DNA from: Nocardioides acrostichi
Lineage (GTDB): Bacteria > Actinomycetota > Actinomycetes > Propionibacteriales > Nocardioidaceae
NCBI RefSeq assembly: GCF_015319165.1
Contig: NZ_JADIVZ010000008.1
Span: 62,001-126,000, forward strand
Reading direction: 5' to 3'
Length of the DNA stretch: 64,000 nt
A program made the translations under genes and the position numbers. The notes beneath the pieces were generated by a model. The model saw only the letters and a list, made by a program, of their open reading frames with translations, had not been told where the DNA came from and ran no database searches. Shown here piece after piece: positions 34,478-42,390 of the stretch (position 1 is the first letter of the stretch; the number at the start of each line of letters is the position of its first letter).

Positions 34478-35388
34478 GCTCCGAGCAGCTCGTGGCGGTA
34501 CGGCGGGTCCGCACCCGGACGCGACACGGTGATGGCCGCGGCCGTGGCGGCGTGGTCGAGCAGTTCCTCGACGACGTCGTCGGGGACGCCGGACACGCGA
34601 CCGCCCAGCAGTCCGCGCGACCAGAGTGCGTCGAGGAGGGCGGCCGCGAAGGTGTCGCCCGCGCCGATGGTGTCGGCGACGGTGACCGGCCGTGAGGCCA
34701 CCGTGAGCGCACGGTCGGCGTCGACCCAGGTGGCGCCCTCGCCGCCCCGGGTGATCACCACCGCGCCCGCGCCGAGACGCACGAGACGCCGGGCGGCGTC
34801 GTCCACGGCCAGATCGGGCCAGAGAGCCTCGAGATCCTCGTCGCTGGCCTTCACGACATCGGCCAGGGCGGCCAGTCGCTCCACGACGGCGACCACCTCC
34901 GGACCGTCTCCGGTGATGGTCGTCCGCGCGTTGACGTCGTAGGTCACCGTGGCGTGCGGTCGCAGCGCCTCGACCAGCCCGGCCACATCGTCGGCACCGG
35001 GCTGCACCACTGCTCCCAGCGCGCACGCGTGCACGGCGAGCGGGGCGGGCGCCAGGGGCACCTCGCCCAACCGCCACTCGACGTCGAACTCGTACGAGGC
35101 GGAGCCGTCGCGCCCGATGGTCGCCTGGGCCGAGGAGCTGTGACCCACCACGTGCGGGTCGGAGGCGAGCTCGACGCCCGAGTCGCTCAGGTGCCGACCG
35201 AGCAGGCGGCCGTACTCGTCGTCGGCGAAGGCGGTCGCGAACCGCACGGGCCGCTCGAGGCGGGCGAGGGCGACGGCCACGTTCGCAGCGCTCCCGCCCG
35301 CGTGTTCGGACACCGTGCCGTCCGCCGCGTGCACGACGTCGACGAGCGACTCCCCGACGACCAGCACGTCGGCCCGCTGACTGCTCAT
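34474..35388 (-). CDS. PfkB-family sugar kinase (fructokinase-like)
   Basis: 304 aa. N-terminal substrate-loop motif GGSAANVAVALARL and the C-terminal ATP/anion-hole motif DTIGAGDTFAAALL with the catalytic Asp are both intact. Phosphorylates a sugar or nucleoside; closest in feel to bacterial fructokinases. No sugar transporter or regulator lies next to it. The ATG at 35388 was chosen, because TACACA precedes it by 6 nt and the beta-strand VLVVGESLVDVV starts about 8 residues in; a frame from 35424 adds a non-homologous tail. Confidence 0.88.
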   Translation of the reverse strand: MSSQRADVLVVGESLVDVVHAADGTVSEHAGGSAANVAVALARLERPVRFATAFADDEYGRLLGRHLSDSGVELASDPHVVGHSSSAQATIGRDGSASYEFDVEWRLGEVPLAPAPLAVHACALGAVVQPGADDVAGLVEALRPHATVTYDVNARTTITGDGPEVVAVVERLAALADVVKASDEDLEALWPDLAVDDAARRLVRLGAGAVVITRGGEGATWVDADRALTVASRPVTVADTIGAGDTFAAALLDALWSRGLLGGRVSGVPDDVVEELLDHAATAAAITVSRPGADPPYRHELLGA

Positions 35389-35452
35389 GCCGGGTGTGTA
35401 CCACGTCACGTCGAGCCCACACACCTCGACGGGGGTCCGGGCACCCTCGGCC

Positions 35453-35465
35453 TACAGTGCGGGCA
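35453..35465 (+). promoter_or_regulatory. Leaderless-type promoter of the GntR operon
   Basis: TACAGT (35453-35458), 6 nt, then ATG at 35465. Same geometry as at 22824 and 32656. Confidence 0.55.
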
Positions 35466-35827
35466 TGAGCGTGCTCCCCCTCGAGGACTCCGCCGACGTG
35501 CCGCCCTTCGAGCAGCTGCGCCGGCAGATCGCCTCGCGCGCGTCGTCCGGTGACCTGCCGCCCGGCACCAGGCTGCCCACGGTGCGCGCGCTGGCCGAGC
35601 AGCTCGGACTCGCGAACAACACCGTCGCCAAGACCTACCGCGCCCTGGAGGGTGACGGCGTGATCGTCACCGAAGGACGCCGCGGCACGTTCGTGGCCTC
35701 GGGCTCCCGGGCCGCGAGCGAGGACGCCGCCCGGGCGGCCTCGACCTACGCCGGTCGCGCCCGCCGGCTCGGCCTGGGCCTGGCAGAGGCCCAGCGGCTC
35801 CTGGCCGAGCGGTGGGAGGTCCGCTGA
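35465..35827 (+). CDS. GntR-family regulator, YtrA-like
   Basis: 120 aa. N-terminal winged helix-turn-helix: PPFEQLRRQIASRASSGDLPPGTRLPTVRALAEQLGLANNTVAKTYRALEGDGVIVTEG is the GntR DNA-binding signature, seen here at about residues 13-70. Only about 45 residues follow, so there is no effector-binding FadR/HutC domain; that fits the YtrA subfamily, which dimerises through short C-terminal helices. YtrA-type regulators usually sit with ABC transporter genes; none is here. Its stop shares one base with the next start (TGATG). Confidence 0.88.
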   Translation: MSVLPLEDSADVPPFEQLRRQIASRASSGDLPPGTRLPTVRALAEQLGLANNTVAKTYRALEGDGVIVTEGRRGTFVASGSRAASEDAARAASTYAGRARRLGLGLAEAQRLLAERWEVR

Positions 35828-36786
35828 TGCGTCACGTCGTCGTCGGAGCGGGTGCCATCGGGGCGGGCGTCGCGGCGCTCCTGCACGAGGCCGGACTGCC
35901 CGTCGCGCTGGTCGCACGCGGCGACACCCTGGCCGCGGTGCGGGAGCACGGGGTACGGCTCACCGTCGGGCACGACGAGCGGTTCGTGCCGGTGCCCGTC
36001 GTCGGGTCGCTCGCCGATCTCGACTGGACGCCGCCCGACGCCGTCGTCCACCTCGCGGTGAAGTCGCACCAGACCGAGGCGATCGTGCCCGACCTCGTCG
36101 CCCACGTGCCCGACCGGGTACCCGTGGTGTGCCTGCAGAACGGGGTGTCGAACGAGCGGTTGCTGCTGCGCCACCGCCCGCTCGTGCACGGGTGCGTGGT
36201 GATGATGCCGGCCTCGAGCCTGGCCCCGGGCGAGGTGCTGCTGCACTCCTTGAACCGGCCCGGCCTGTTCGACGTCGGCCGCTTCCCCGCTGGTGCCGAC
36301 GCCGACGACGACGCGCTCGCGACCGACCTGCGTCACGCAGGCTTCGACGTCGTGGTGCGCCCCGAGGTGATGGCGTGGAAGCACCGCAAGCTGCTGATGA
36401 ACCTGGGCAACGCCGTCGACGCCGCGTGCCTCGACTCCCCCGACGCCGATCGCCTCACCGACATCCTGCGCGCCGAGGGCCAGGAGATCCTGGAGCGCCG
36501 TGGCGTCGCGGTGGTCGGCCAGGACGCCGACCGCGATCGCCGCGGCGACCTGCTGCGCCCACTCGTGCGACGCGACGAGGCCGGTAGCTCCACGTGGCAG
36601 AGCCTGGCACGCGGCACCGGGAGCACCGAGGTCGACCACCTCAACGGCGAGATCGTGCTCCAGGCCCGGCTGGGCGGGTTCGAGGCCCCCGCCAACGCCC
36701 TGCTGCAGAACACCGTCGTCGAGCTGGCCCGGGCCGGCGGGGCACCTCGCTCGCTGGACGCCGCCTCGTTGCTCGCGCAGCTCTGA
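35827..36786 (+). CDS. Ketopantoate reductase family protein (PanE/ApbA-like)
   Basis: 319 aa NAD(P)-dependent reductase. Rossmann motif VVVGAGAIGAGVAALL at the N-terminus; KSHQTE and CLQNGV fit the middle of the family; the C-terminal domain contains the catalytic lysine region MAWKHRKLLMNLGNAVDA. Family members reduce 2-dehydropantoate or other 2-oxoacids; the divergent C-terminus makes true PanE activity uncertain. It is translationally coupled to a GntR regulator by a 1-nt TGATG overlap, unexpected for a housekeeping pantothenate gene. It is convergent with rplQ. Confidence 0.8.
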   Translation: MRHVVVGAGAIGAGVAALLHEAGLPVALVARGDTLAAVREHGVRLTVGHDERFVPVPVVGSLADLDWTPPDAVVHLAVKSHQTEAIVPDLVAHVPDRVPVVCLQNGVSNERLLLRHRPLVHGCVVMMPASSLAPGEVLLHSLNRPGLFDVGRFPAGADADDDALATDLRHAGFDVVVRPEVMAWKHRKLLMNLGNAVDAACLDSPDADRLTDILRAEGQEILERRGVAVVGQDADRDRRGDLLRPLVRRDEAGSSTWQSLARGTGSTEVDHLNGEIVLQARLGGFEAPANALLQNTVVELARAGGAPRSLDAASLLAQL

Positions 36787-36818
36787 CCGCGATCCCACCG
36801 CCTGACGCGAGAAGCACG

Positions 36819-36853
36819 CGAGGCCCCGACCCGGGATGCGGGTCGGGGCCTCG
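36819..36853. terminator. Bidirectional terminator between PanE-like gene and rplQ
   Basis: A perfect 14-bp stem: CGAGGCCCCGACCC (36819-36832) pairs with GGGTCGGGGCCTCG (36840-36853), loop GGGATGC. It ends the alpha ribosomal operon on the minus strand and can also stop the plus-strand gene. Confidence 0.85.
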
Positions 36854-36880
36854 TGGGCTGGCTGCTGGGCGGTGAGGAGG

Positions 36881-37522
36881 TCAGGCCTTCTCGTCGTCGG
36901 CGGCCGGGGTCTCGGCGTCGGACGCCTCGTCGGCGGGAACCTCGTCGGTCGCCTCGGTGGCGGCCTCCTCGGTGCCCTCGACGTTGGGGGCCTCGGACTC
37001 CAGCGTCGCGTCGGCGTCACCCTCGGTGGTCACGTCGTCCTCGACAGCCGGCTCGTCGGCCGGGGTGCTGGTAGCGGCCGGAGCGGTGGCCTTGGCGTTC
37101 GACGGCTTGGGCGAGTACGCCTCGGTCACGAGCTCGATGACGGCCATGGGCGCGTTGTCGCCCTTACGGGGGCCGAGCTTGGTGATGCGGGTGTAGCCGC
37201 CCGGACGGTCGGCGAAGGCCGGCGCGATCTCGGTGAAGAGGCGGTGCTGGGGGAACTTGTTGACGACGAGCACGCCGTCCTCCTCCAGCGCGCGCTGGTC
37301 GACGCCCGGGAAGAGCTCGCGCAACACGAGGCGACGGTTGTGCAGGTCGCCCTTCTTGGCCTTGGTGATGAGCTTCTCGGCGTAGGGGCGCAGCGCCCGG
37401 GCCTTGCGCTCGGTGGTGGTGATCCGGCCGTAGGTGAACAGCTGGGTGGCCAGGTTGCGCAGGATGAGGCGCTGGTGGGCCGGGCTGCCGCCGAGGCGGG
37501 GGCCCTTGGTGGGCTTGGGCAT
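36881..37522 (-). CDS. rplQ: 50S ribosomal protein L17 with acidic C-terminal extension
   Basis: 213 aa. The L17 core ([26 protein letters not shown] to about residue 120) is complete. It carries a tail of about 85 residues rich in Glu, Asp, Ala and Thr, ending [10 protein letters not shown]. Canonical L17 is about 120-130 aa; tails of this sort occur in actinobacteria, but this one is long. Last gene of the rpoA operon; the terminator follows 27 nt after the stop. Confidence 0.96.
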   Translation of the reverse strand: MPKPTKGPRLGGSPAHQRLILRNLATQLFTYGRITTTERKARALRPYAEKLITKAKKGDLHNRRLVLRELFPGVDQRALEEDGVLVVNKFPQHRLFTEIAPAFADRPGGYTRITKLGPRKGDNAPMAVIELVTEAYSPKPSNAKATAPAATSTPADEPAVEDDVTTEGDADATLESEAPNVEGTEEAATEATDEVPADEASDAETPAADDEKA

Positions 37523-37598
37523 GTCTTCTCTCTCATTCTCCCCGGCCGTACCAGGTACCGGGGTAGACGTTGATTGTCTTGAGGACTGAGCTCTGCGC

Positions 37599-38615
37599 TC
37601 AGTACTGCTCGTCCTCGACGAAGGCGTCGTCCTCGTCGTCGGAGTACGCCGCGAGGGCGGCCTGCGGGTCGAAACCGGGGGCGCTGTCCTTGAGGGACAG
37701 ACCCATCTCGACCAGCTTGGCCTTGACCTCGTCGATCGACTTCGCGCCGAAGTTGCGGATGTCGAGCAGGTCTTGCTCCGAGCGGCTGATGAGCTCACCC
37801 ACGGTGTGGATGCCCTCGCGCTTGAGGCAGTTGTAGGACCGCACGGTCAGCTGGAGGTCCTCGACCGGGAGGGCGAGGTCGGCCGCGAGCTGCTCGTCGA
37901 CCGGCGAGGGGCCGATGTCGATGCCCTCGGCCTCGACGTTGAGCTCGCGGGCCAGGCCGAACAGCTCGACGAGGGTCTTGCCGGCCGAGGCGATGGCGTC
38001 GCGGGGACGGATCGAGGGCTTGGTCTCGACGTCGATCACCAGCTTGTCGAAGTCGGTGCGCTGCTCGACACGGGTGGCCTCGACCTTGTACGACACCCGC
38101 AGCACGGGGCTGTAGATGGAGTCGACGGGCATCCGGCCGATCTCGTTGTCGGCGCCCTTGTTCTGCTGGCTCGACACGTAGCCGCGGCCACGCTCGACGA
38201 CCAGCTCCATCTCCAGCTTGCCCTTGTCGGACAGCGTGGCGATGACCAGGTCGGGGTTGTGCACCTCGACACCGGCCGGCGGGGCGATGTCGGCCGCGGT
38301 GACGGGGCCGGCACCGGACTTGCGCAGGTACATGGTGACCGGCTCGTCGTGCTCCGAGGAGACGACCAGGGCCTTGAGGTTGAGGATGACCTCGGTGACG
38401 TCCTCCTTGACACCCTCGATGGTGGTGAACTCGTGGAGGACGTTGTCGATCTTGATGCTCGTGACCGAGGCACCGGGGATCGAGCTGAGCAGGGTGCGGC
38501 GCAGCGAGTTGCCGAGGGTGTAGCCGAAGCCCGGCTCGAGGGGCTCGATGACGAACCGCGAGCGGAACTCGTCGATGGTCTCTTCCGAGAGGGTGGGGCG
38601 CTGTGCGATGAGCAC
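37599..38615 (-). CDS. rpoA: RNA polymerase alpha subunit
   Basis: 338 aa. The N-terminal dimerisation domain ([28 protein letters not shown]) and the C-terminal DNA-/activator-binding domain ([31 protein letters not shown]) are intact. It ends in a short acidic tail. It is separated from rpsD by 177 bp with two strong hairpins and from rplQ by 76 bp. Confidence 0.98.
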   Translation of the reverse strand: MLIAQRPTLSEETIDEFRSRFVIEPLEPGFGYTLGNSLRRTLLSSIPGASVTSIKIDNVLHEFTTIEGVKEDVTEVILNLKALVVSSEHDEPVTMYLRKSGAGPVTAADIAPPAGVEVHNPDLVIATLSDKGKLEMELVVERGRGYVSSQQNKGADNEIGRMPVDSIYSPVLRVSYKVEATRVEQRTDFDKLVIDVETKPSIRPRDAIASAGKTLVELFGLARELNVEAEGIDIGPSPVDEQLAADLALPVEDLQLTVRSYNCLKREGIHTVGELISRSEQDLLDIRNFGAKSIDEVKAKLVEMGLSLKDSAPGFDPQAALAAYSDDEDDAFVEDEQY

Positions 38616-38739
38616 TTGTTCTTTCCTTTCCGGACCCGACCGCTATATGAGGGATCCGAACTGCGAGGTGGAAGGGAAACGTGGTGACTTCCACCCACGG
38701 TCCCCGACCCAGACTCCGACGGTGCGTACCGAAGGGGGT

Positions 38740-38789
38740 CTGGGGCGGAGCCCCAGTGGGGGGCAGTCGGGGGGGCGAAGCCCCCCGAC
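38740..38789. other. Two hairpins in the rpsD-rpoA gap
   Basis: First hairpin: CTGGGGC (38740-38746), loop GGA, GCCCCAG (38750-38756). Second: GTCGGGGGG (38766-38774) with CCCCCCGAC (38781-38789). They lie immediately downstream of rpsD in the transcription direction. They may attenuate or process the transcript before rpoA; neither has a T-tract. The rest of the 177-bp gap is pyrimidine-rich next to the rpoA start. Confidence 0.7.
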
Positions 38790-38792
38790 CGA

Positions 38793-39401
38793 TTACTTCT
38801 TGGAGTAGAACTCGACGATCAGCTGCTCCTGCACCGGGATGTCGATCTGGGCCCGGACGGGCACCTGGTGCACGAGGATGCGCATACGGTTCGGCAGCGC
38901 CTGGAGCCAGGCCGGGACGACGCGCTCGCCGTGGGTCTCGCGAGCCACGATGAACGGGGTCATCTCCAGGGACTTCTGGCGCACGTCGATGATGTCGTGC
39001 GCGGTGACCTGGAACGAGGGGATGTCGACCTTGGTGCCGTTGACCACGAAGTGGCCGTGGCTCACGAGCTGGCGGGCGTGACGACGCGTGCGGGCGAACC
39101 CGGCGCGGTAGACCACGTTGTCGAGACGGCACTCGAGCAGCTGGAGCAGGTTGTCACCTGTCTTGCCGTCCCGCCGAGCGGCCTCGACGTAGTAGTTGTA
39201 GAACTGCTTCTCCATCACGCCGTAGGTGAAGCGCGCCTTCTGCTTCTCCTGGAGCTGGTTGCGGTACTCGCTCTCCTTGATGCGAGCACGACCGTGCTGG
39301 CCGGGAGCGTAGGGGCGACGCTCGAACGCGGCGTCACCGCCGATCAGGTCCACGCCGAGGCGGCGGGACTTGCGGGTCATGGGGCCGGTGTAACGGGCCA
39401 T
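38793..39401 (-). CDS. rpsD: 30S ribosomal protein S4
   Basis: 202 aa. Contains the S4 RNA-binding domain with RLDNVVYRAGFARTRRHARQLVSHGHFVVNG. The N-terminal zinc cysteines of C+ type S4 are absent; only one Cys is present, so this is a zinc-independent form. Co-transcribed with rpsK and rpsM. Confidence 0.98.
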   Translation of the reverse strand: MARYTGPMTRKSRRLGVDLIGGDAAFERRPYAPGQHGRARIKESEYRNQLQEKQKARFTYGVMEKQFYNYYVEAARRDGKTGDNLLQLLECRLDNVVYRAGFARTRRHARQLVSHGHFVVNGTKVDIPSFQVTAHDIIDVRQKSLEMTPFIVARETHGERVVPAWLQALPNRMRILVHQVPVRAQIDIPVQEQLIVEFYSKK

Positions 39402-39432
39402 TTCAGTAGTCTCCTAGTTCCGTAGCCGCGGG

Positions 39433-39840
39433 TCAGACGCGGCGGCGCTTCGGCGGGCGGCAGCCGTTGTGCGGCGTGGGCGTGACGTCCTGGATGGTGC
39501 CGACCTCGAGGCCGATGGCACCCAGGGAGCGGATCGCGGTCTCGCGGCCCGAGCCCGGGCCCTTGACGAAGACGTCGATCTTCTTCATGCCGTGCTCCAT
39601 CGCCCGGCGGCCAGCGGCCTCGGCGGCCATCTGGGCGGCGTACGGGGTGGACTTGCGCGAGCCCTTGAAGCCGACGGTGCCGGCAGAGGCCCACGAGATC
39701 ACCGCACCGGTGGGGTCGGTGATGGTGACGATGGTGTTGTTGAACGTGCTCTTGATGTGAGCTTCGCCGGTGGCGACGTTCTTCTTCTCCTTGCGGCGCA
39801 CCTTCTTGGCGCCGGCCGCGGTGCGGCTCTTGGGAGGCAT
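39433..39840 (-). CDS. rpsK: 30S ribosomal protein S11
   Basis: 135 aa, standard length for actinobacteria. Lys/Arg-rich N-terminus, then [18 protein letters not shown] and C-terminal [18 protein letters not shown], both typical of S11. Binds 16S rRNA in the platform. Confidence 0.98.
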   Translation of the reverse strand: MPPKSRTAAGAKKVRRKEKKNVATGEAHIKSTFNNTIVTITDPTGAVISWASAGTVGFKGSRKSTPYAAQMAAEAAGRRAMEHGMKKIDVFVKGPGSGRETAIRSLGAIGLEVGTIQDVTPTPHNGCRPPKRRRV

Positions 39841-39909
39841 ACGGTTTCTCCTACGAGTTGCTGGTCAGTGAGGCGTGGGGCCGAGGGACGTGGCGCAGAG
39901 GCGCACGCG

Positions 39910-40284
39910 TCACTTGGCCTTCTTCTTGCCGGCGACGGTGCGCTTGGGGCCCTTGCGGGTACGCGCGTTGGTCTTGGTGCGCTGGCCGCGCACGGGCAGA
40001 CCCATGCGGTGGCGGCGTCCCTGGTAGCTACCGATCTCGATCTTGCGGCGGATGTCCGCCTGGACCTCACGACGGAGGTCACCTTCGATCTGGTAGCTGG
40101 CCTCGATCGCGTCGCGGAGCTTGACCAGCTCAGCGTCGCCGAGCTCGTGCACCCGCAGGTCGGGGCTCACGCCGGTCTCGGCGAGCAGCTTCTGGGCGGA
40201 GGTACGGCCGATGCCGTAGATGTAGGTGAGTGCGACCTCGATGCGCTTGTCACGCGGGAGGTCGACACCGACGAGGCGAGCCAT
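39910..40284 (-). CDS. rpsM: 30S ribosomal protein S13
   Basis: 124 aa. [26 protein letters not shown] start and the C-terminal [18 protein letters not shown] are diagnostic. The ATG at 40284 is the family start and has GGAAAGG nearby; an open frame upstream to 40368 has no homology. Confidence 0.98.
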   Translation of the reverse strand: MARLVGVDLPRDKRIEVALTYIYGIGRTSAQKLLAETGVSPDLRVHELGDAELVKLRDAIEASYQIEGDLRREVQADIRRKIEIGSYQGRRHRMGLPVRGQRTKTNARTRKGPKRTVAGKKKAK

Positions 40285-40465
40285 GTTCATGGCCTTTCCG
40301 TGGTTCACAGAGGTGTCGGTCGTGACGCGCCCCGCTGTGCGGGCTCCGGCCCCTGTTCCGGAGGTCAAGTCAGCACGCGGGTTGCGTGCCTAGCGTTCAC
40401 GTTGGGGTGGTGTTCAGTTGTGGTGCTGGTGGTGCTGCGTGTGAGGTGGTGCTGCTTCCTCACCG

Positions 40466-40520
40466 GGTTTCGACTCGCCCGTTCCCGCCTCGCGAGCTCG
40501 GCGGGAGGGCTTGCTCAACC
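40466..40520 (-). repeat. GGTTGAGC...GTCGAAACC intergenic repeat, copy 2
   Basis: Read on the minus strand it starts GGTTGAGCAAGC (from 40520) and ends GAGTCGAAACC (to 40466). An inner inverted repeat CCCGCC...GGCGGG (40484-40505) can form a hairpin. It sits in the 280-bp gap between rpmJ and rpsM; nothing else was recognised in that gap. Confidence 0.7.
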
Positions 40521-40564
40521 TGCGGCGCAGAGGCCGTCGACGCTCCTTCGTCGCGTCGTCGGCT

Positions 40565-40678
40565 TCAGCCTTGCCGCTGCTTGTGACGCGGGTTGTCGCA
40601 GATCACCATGACGCGGCCGTGGCGACGGATCACCTGGCACTTGTCGCAGATGCGCTTGACGCTGGGCTTGACCTTCAT
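40565..40678 (-). CDS. rpmJ: 50S ribosomal protein L36 (zinc type)
   Basis: 37 aa, [20 protein letters not shown] followed by a segment ending [10 protein letters not shown]. The C-x2-C...C-x4-H zinc ligands are Cys11, Cys14, Cys27 and His32. Too short for most gene callers. It lies between infA and rpsM as in other bacteria. Confidence 0.97.
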   Translation of the reverse strand: MKVKPSVKRICDKCQVIRRHGRVMVICDNPRHKQRQG

Positions 40679-40723
40679 CTGAGGCCCTTTCTGGTGAGCA
40701 GGACGTGCCTGCTCGTCGGCTGG

Positions 40724-40945
40724 CTACTTGTACCGGTAGACGATGCGACCTCGGGTGAGGTCGTAGGGGGAGAGCTCCACCACCACGCGGTCCTCGGGGA
40801 GGATCCGGATGTAGTGCTGGCGCATCTTGCCGCTGATGTGGGCGAGAACCTTGTGTCCGTTGCTCAGCTCCACACGGAACATCGCGTTGGGGAGGGCCTC
40901 CACTACGGTGCCCTCGATCTCGATCACGCCTTCCTTCTTCGGCAT
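40724..40945 (-). CDS. infA: Translation initiation factor IF-1
   Basis: 73 aa, [20 protein letters not shown] then a typical S1-like OB fold to RGRIVYRYK. Binds the A site during initiation. The ATG at 40945 is preceded by GTGGAGGAC; a GTG 9 nt upstream is the ribosome-site region and not the start, judging by family length. Confidence 0.97.
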   Translation of the reverse strand: MPKKEGVIEIEGTVVEALPNAMFRVELSNGHKVLAHISGKMRQHYIRILPEDRVVVELSPYDLTRGRIVYRYK

Positions 40946-40986
40946 GTCCTCCACAATCTCTCGTCGCGTTGTCTACCCTTGCTGCA

Positions 40987-41008
40987 CCGCTCGGCCGAGG
41001 CCGAGCGG
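40987..41008. other. Perfect hairpin in the infA 5' region
   Basis: CCGCTCGGCC (40987-40996) and GGCCGAGCGG (40999-41008) are exact complements with only 2 nt between, so an 8-9 bp stem with a small loop is likely. It lies 42 nt upstream of infA and 167 nt downstream of the proposed transcription start. It could end readthrough from the upstream oxidoreductase gene or regulate infA. Confidence 0.6.
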
Positions 41009-41181
41009 GTGACCCGGGAACCGCCCTGGCGCGCGGAGTTGACCACGACACGCAGGTGGACCTCGTGCGGCAGATCCGGCGCCTCGCCCAGCACCTGGCA
41101 CTCATCACTGCGAGCAGCGAATCACCGGGTCCGGGCAGCCGTGAGGCGCCATCGGACATGCCCACGTTGGGCCGACACGCC

Positions 41182-41187
41182 AGTGTA
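41182..41187 (-). promoter_or_regulatory. Candidate -10 of the infA-rpmJ-rpsM-rpsK-rpsD operon
   Basis: Minus-strand TACACT (41187 to 41182) with a TTGGGG 19 nt upstream. It gives a leader of about 230 nt before infA. The 295-bp gap 40946-41240 holds this and the hairpin above. Confidence 0.4.
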
Positions 41188-41240
41188 GGGGTATCGGAGG
41201 TCGAAACCCCAATCGCGCGGCGGCTCGCCGGCGGGCCCGC

Positions 41241-42287
41241 TCACCGGTCCAGGAGCAGGCGCAGCGTCGTCTCTCGGGCGGGCGCGACACCCGGCTCGGT
41301 GCCCACATGGGCACCAGCGACCGGATGCACCATGACCTCGTCGACTCCGTACTCCTCGGCGAGCTCGCTGATGCGGGCACGTGCCTGCGCGGCGTCCCCG
41401 ATGACCCAGCGGCCGGCCATCTTCTCCACCAGGTCGCGCTGGGGATCGGTGAGCTCGACCTTCTCCGCCTCCTCGACCAGTAGCTGCGCCGACAGCGGCT
41501 GACCGGTGCGCAGTGCCAGCATCATCAGCTGGTTGGGCAGGGCGAGACGCCAGGCCTCCTCGCTGGTGTCGGCGACGACGGCATTGACGGTGAGGAACGT
41601 GCGCGGTGCTTCCAGCACAGCCGAGGGCTGGAAGCCGGAGCGGTACAGCTCGAGGGCCTCTGCGGTGCCGGACCCGGAGAAGTGGTGCGCGAACACGTAG
41701 GGCAGCCCGCGCGAAGCGGCAAGCTGCGCGGAATAGTCCGACGACCCGAGCAGCCACAGGTCGGGCACCCCGGCCGCGGCCGGGGTGGCGCGCAACGCCT
41801 GGCTGCGGCCCGCCACGCTGACTGCGACGCCCTTGGGAGCCATCATCGAGGCCACGTTGTCGACATAGGCGGGGAACTGCGAGACCGCGTCGTCGCCGAC
41901 TCCCCCGGCCCCGTGCCGCAGTGCGTAGGAGGTGATCGGGTCGGTGCCGGGCGCGCGCCCGATGCCGAGGTCGACCCGGCCGGGGAAGGCGGCCTCGAGC
42001 AGGGCGAACTGCTCGGCCACCACGAGGGGTGCGTGGTTGGGCAGCATGACGCCGCCCGAGCCCACCCGGATCCGTTCGGTGCGAGAGCCGATCAGCCCGA
42101 TCATCACCGGAGGGTTCGTGGCCGCGACGGCCGGCATGTTGTGGTGCTCGGCCACCCAGAACCGCCGGTAGCCCGCCCGGTCGGCTGTCTGCGCGAGACG
42201 CAATGACGCCGCCACGGCGTCCGCGGAGGTCTGGTCGGAGCGCACGGGTACGAGGTCGAGAACGGAGAGGGCAGGCAGGTCACTCAT
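41241..42287 (-). CDS. LLM-class flavin-dependent oxidoreductase (MsnO8-like)
   Basis: 348 aa TIM-barrel flavoprotein of the luciferase-like family. Features are LSVLDLVPVR...SLRLAQTADRAGYRRFWVAEHHN, GSGGVMLPNHAPLVVAEQFALLEAAFPGRVDLGIGRAPG, and a C-terminal VDEVMVHPVAG. Members use FMNH2 or F420 with varied substrates; the particular form with the LxxLDLVPV start is usually called MsnO8 family. It interrupts the usual map-infA order of the ribosomal region, in the same orientation. No partner reductase is nearby. Confidence 0.85.
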   Translation of the reverse strand: MSDLPALSVLDLVPVRSDQTSADAVAASLRLAQTADRAGYRRFWVAEHHNMPAVAATNPPVMIGLIGSRTERIRVGSGGVMLPNHAPLVVAEQFALLEAAFPGRVDLGIGRAPGTDPITSYALRHGAGGVGDDAVSQFPAYVDNVASMMAPKGVAVSVAGRSQALRATPAAAGVPDLWLLGSSDYSAQLAASRGLPYVFAHHFSGSGTAEALELYRSGFQPSAVLEAPRTFLTVNAVVADTSEEAWRLALPNQLMMLALRTGQPLSAQLLVEEAEKVELTDPQRDLVEKMAGRWVIGDAAQARARISELAEEYGVDEVMVHPVAGAHVGTEPGVAPARETTLRLLLDR

Positions 42288-42330
42288 CGCCGTGTCAACA
42301 CCAGCACCGGCACGCCCATTCCAGGCACGG

Positions 42331-42348
42331 CGCACGGACCATCGTGCG
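42331..42348. other. Small hairpin between map and the LLM gene
   Basis: CGCACG (42331-42336) and CGTGCG (42343-42348), 6-nt loop, in the gap downstream of map (minus strand). Possible weak terminator of secY-adk-map. Confidence 0.35.
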
Positions 42349-42390
42349 GTACGGCACTGCCCCACCGCCCGCGGAGGGCTCGCGGTCGGA

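Noticed and set aside
40969..41502. 177-codon plus-strand open frame over the infA upstream region and the oxidoreductase 3' end
   Set aside because: No ribosome site or motif; overlaps the hairpin and the proposed promoter, and its second half is antisense to a well-supported gene.
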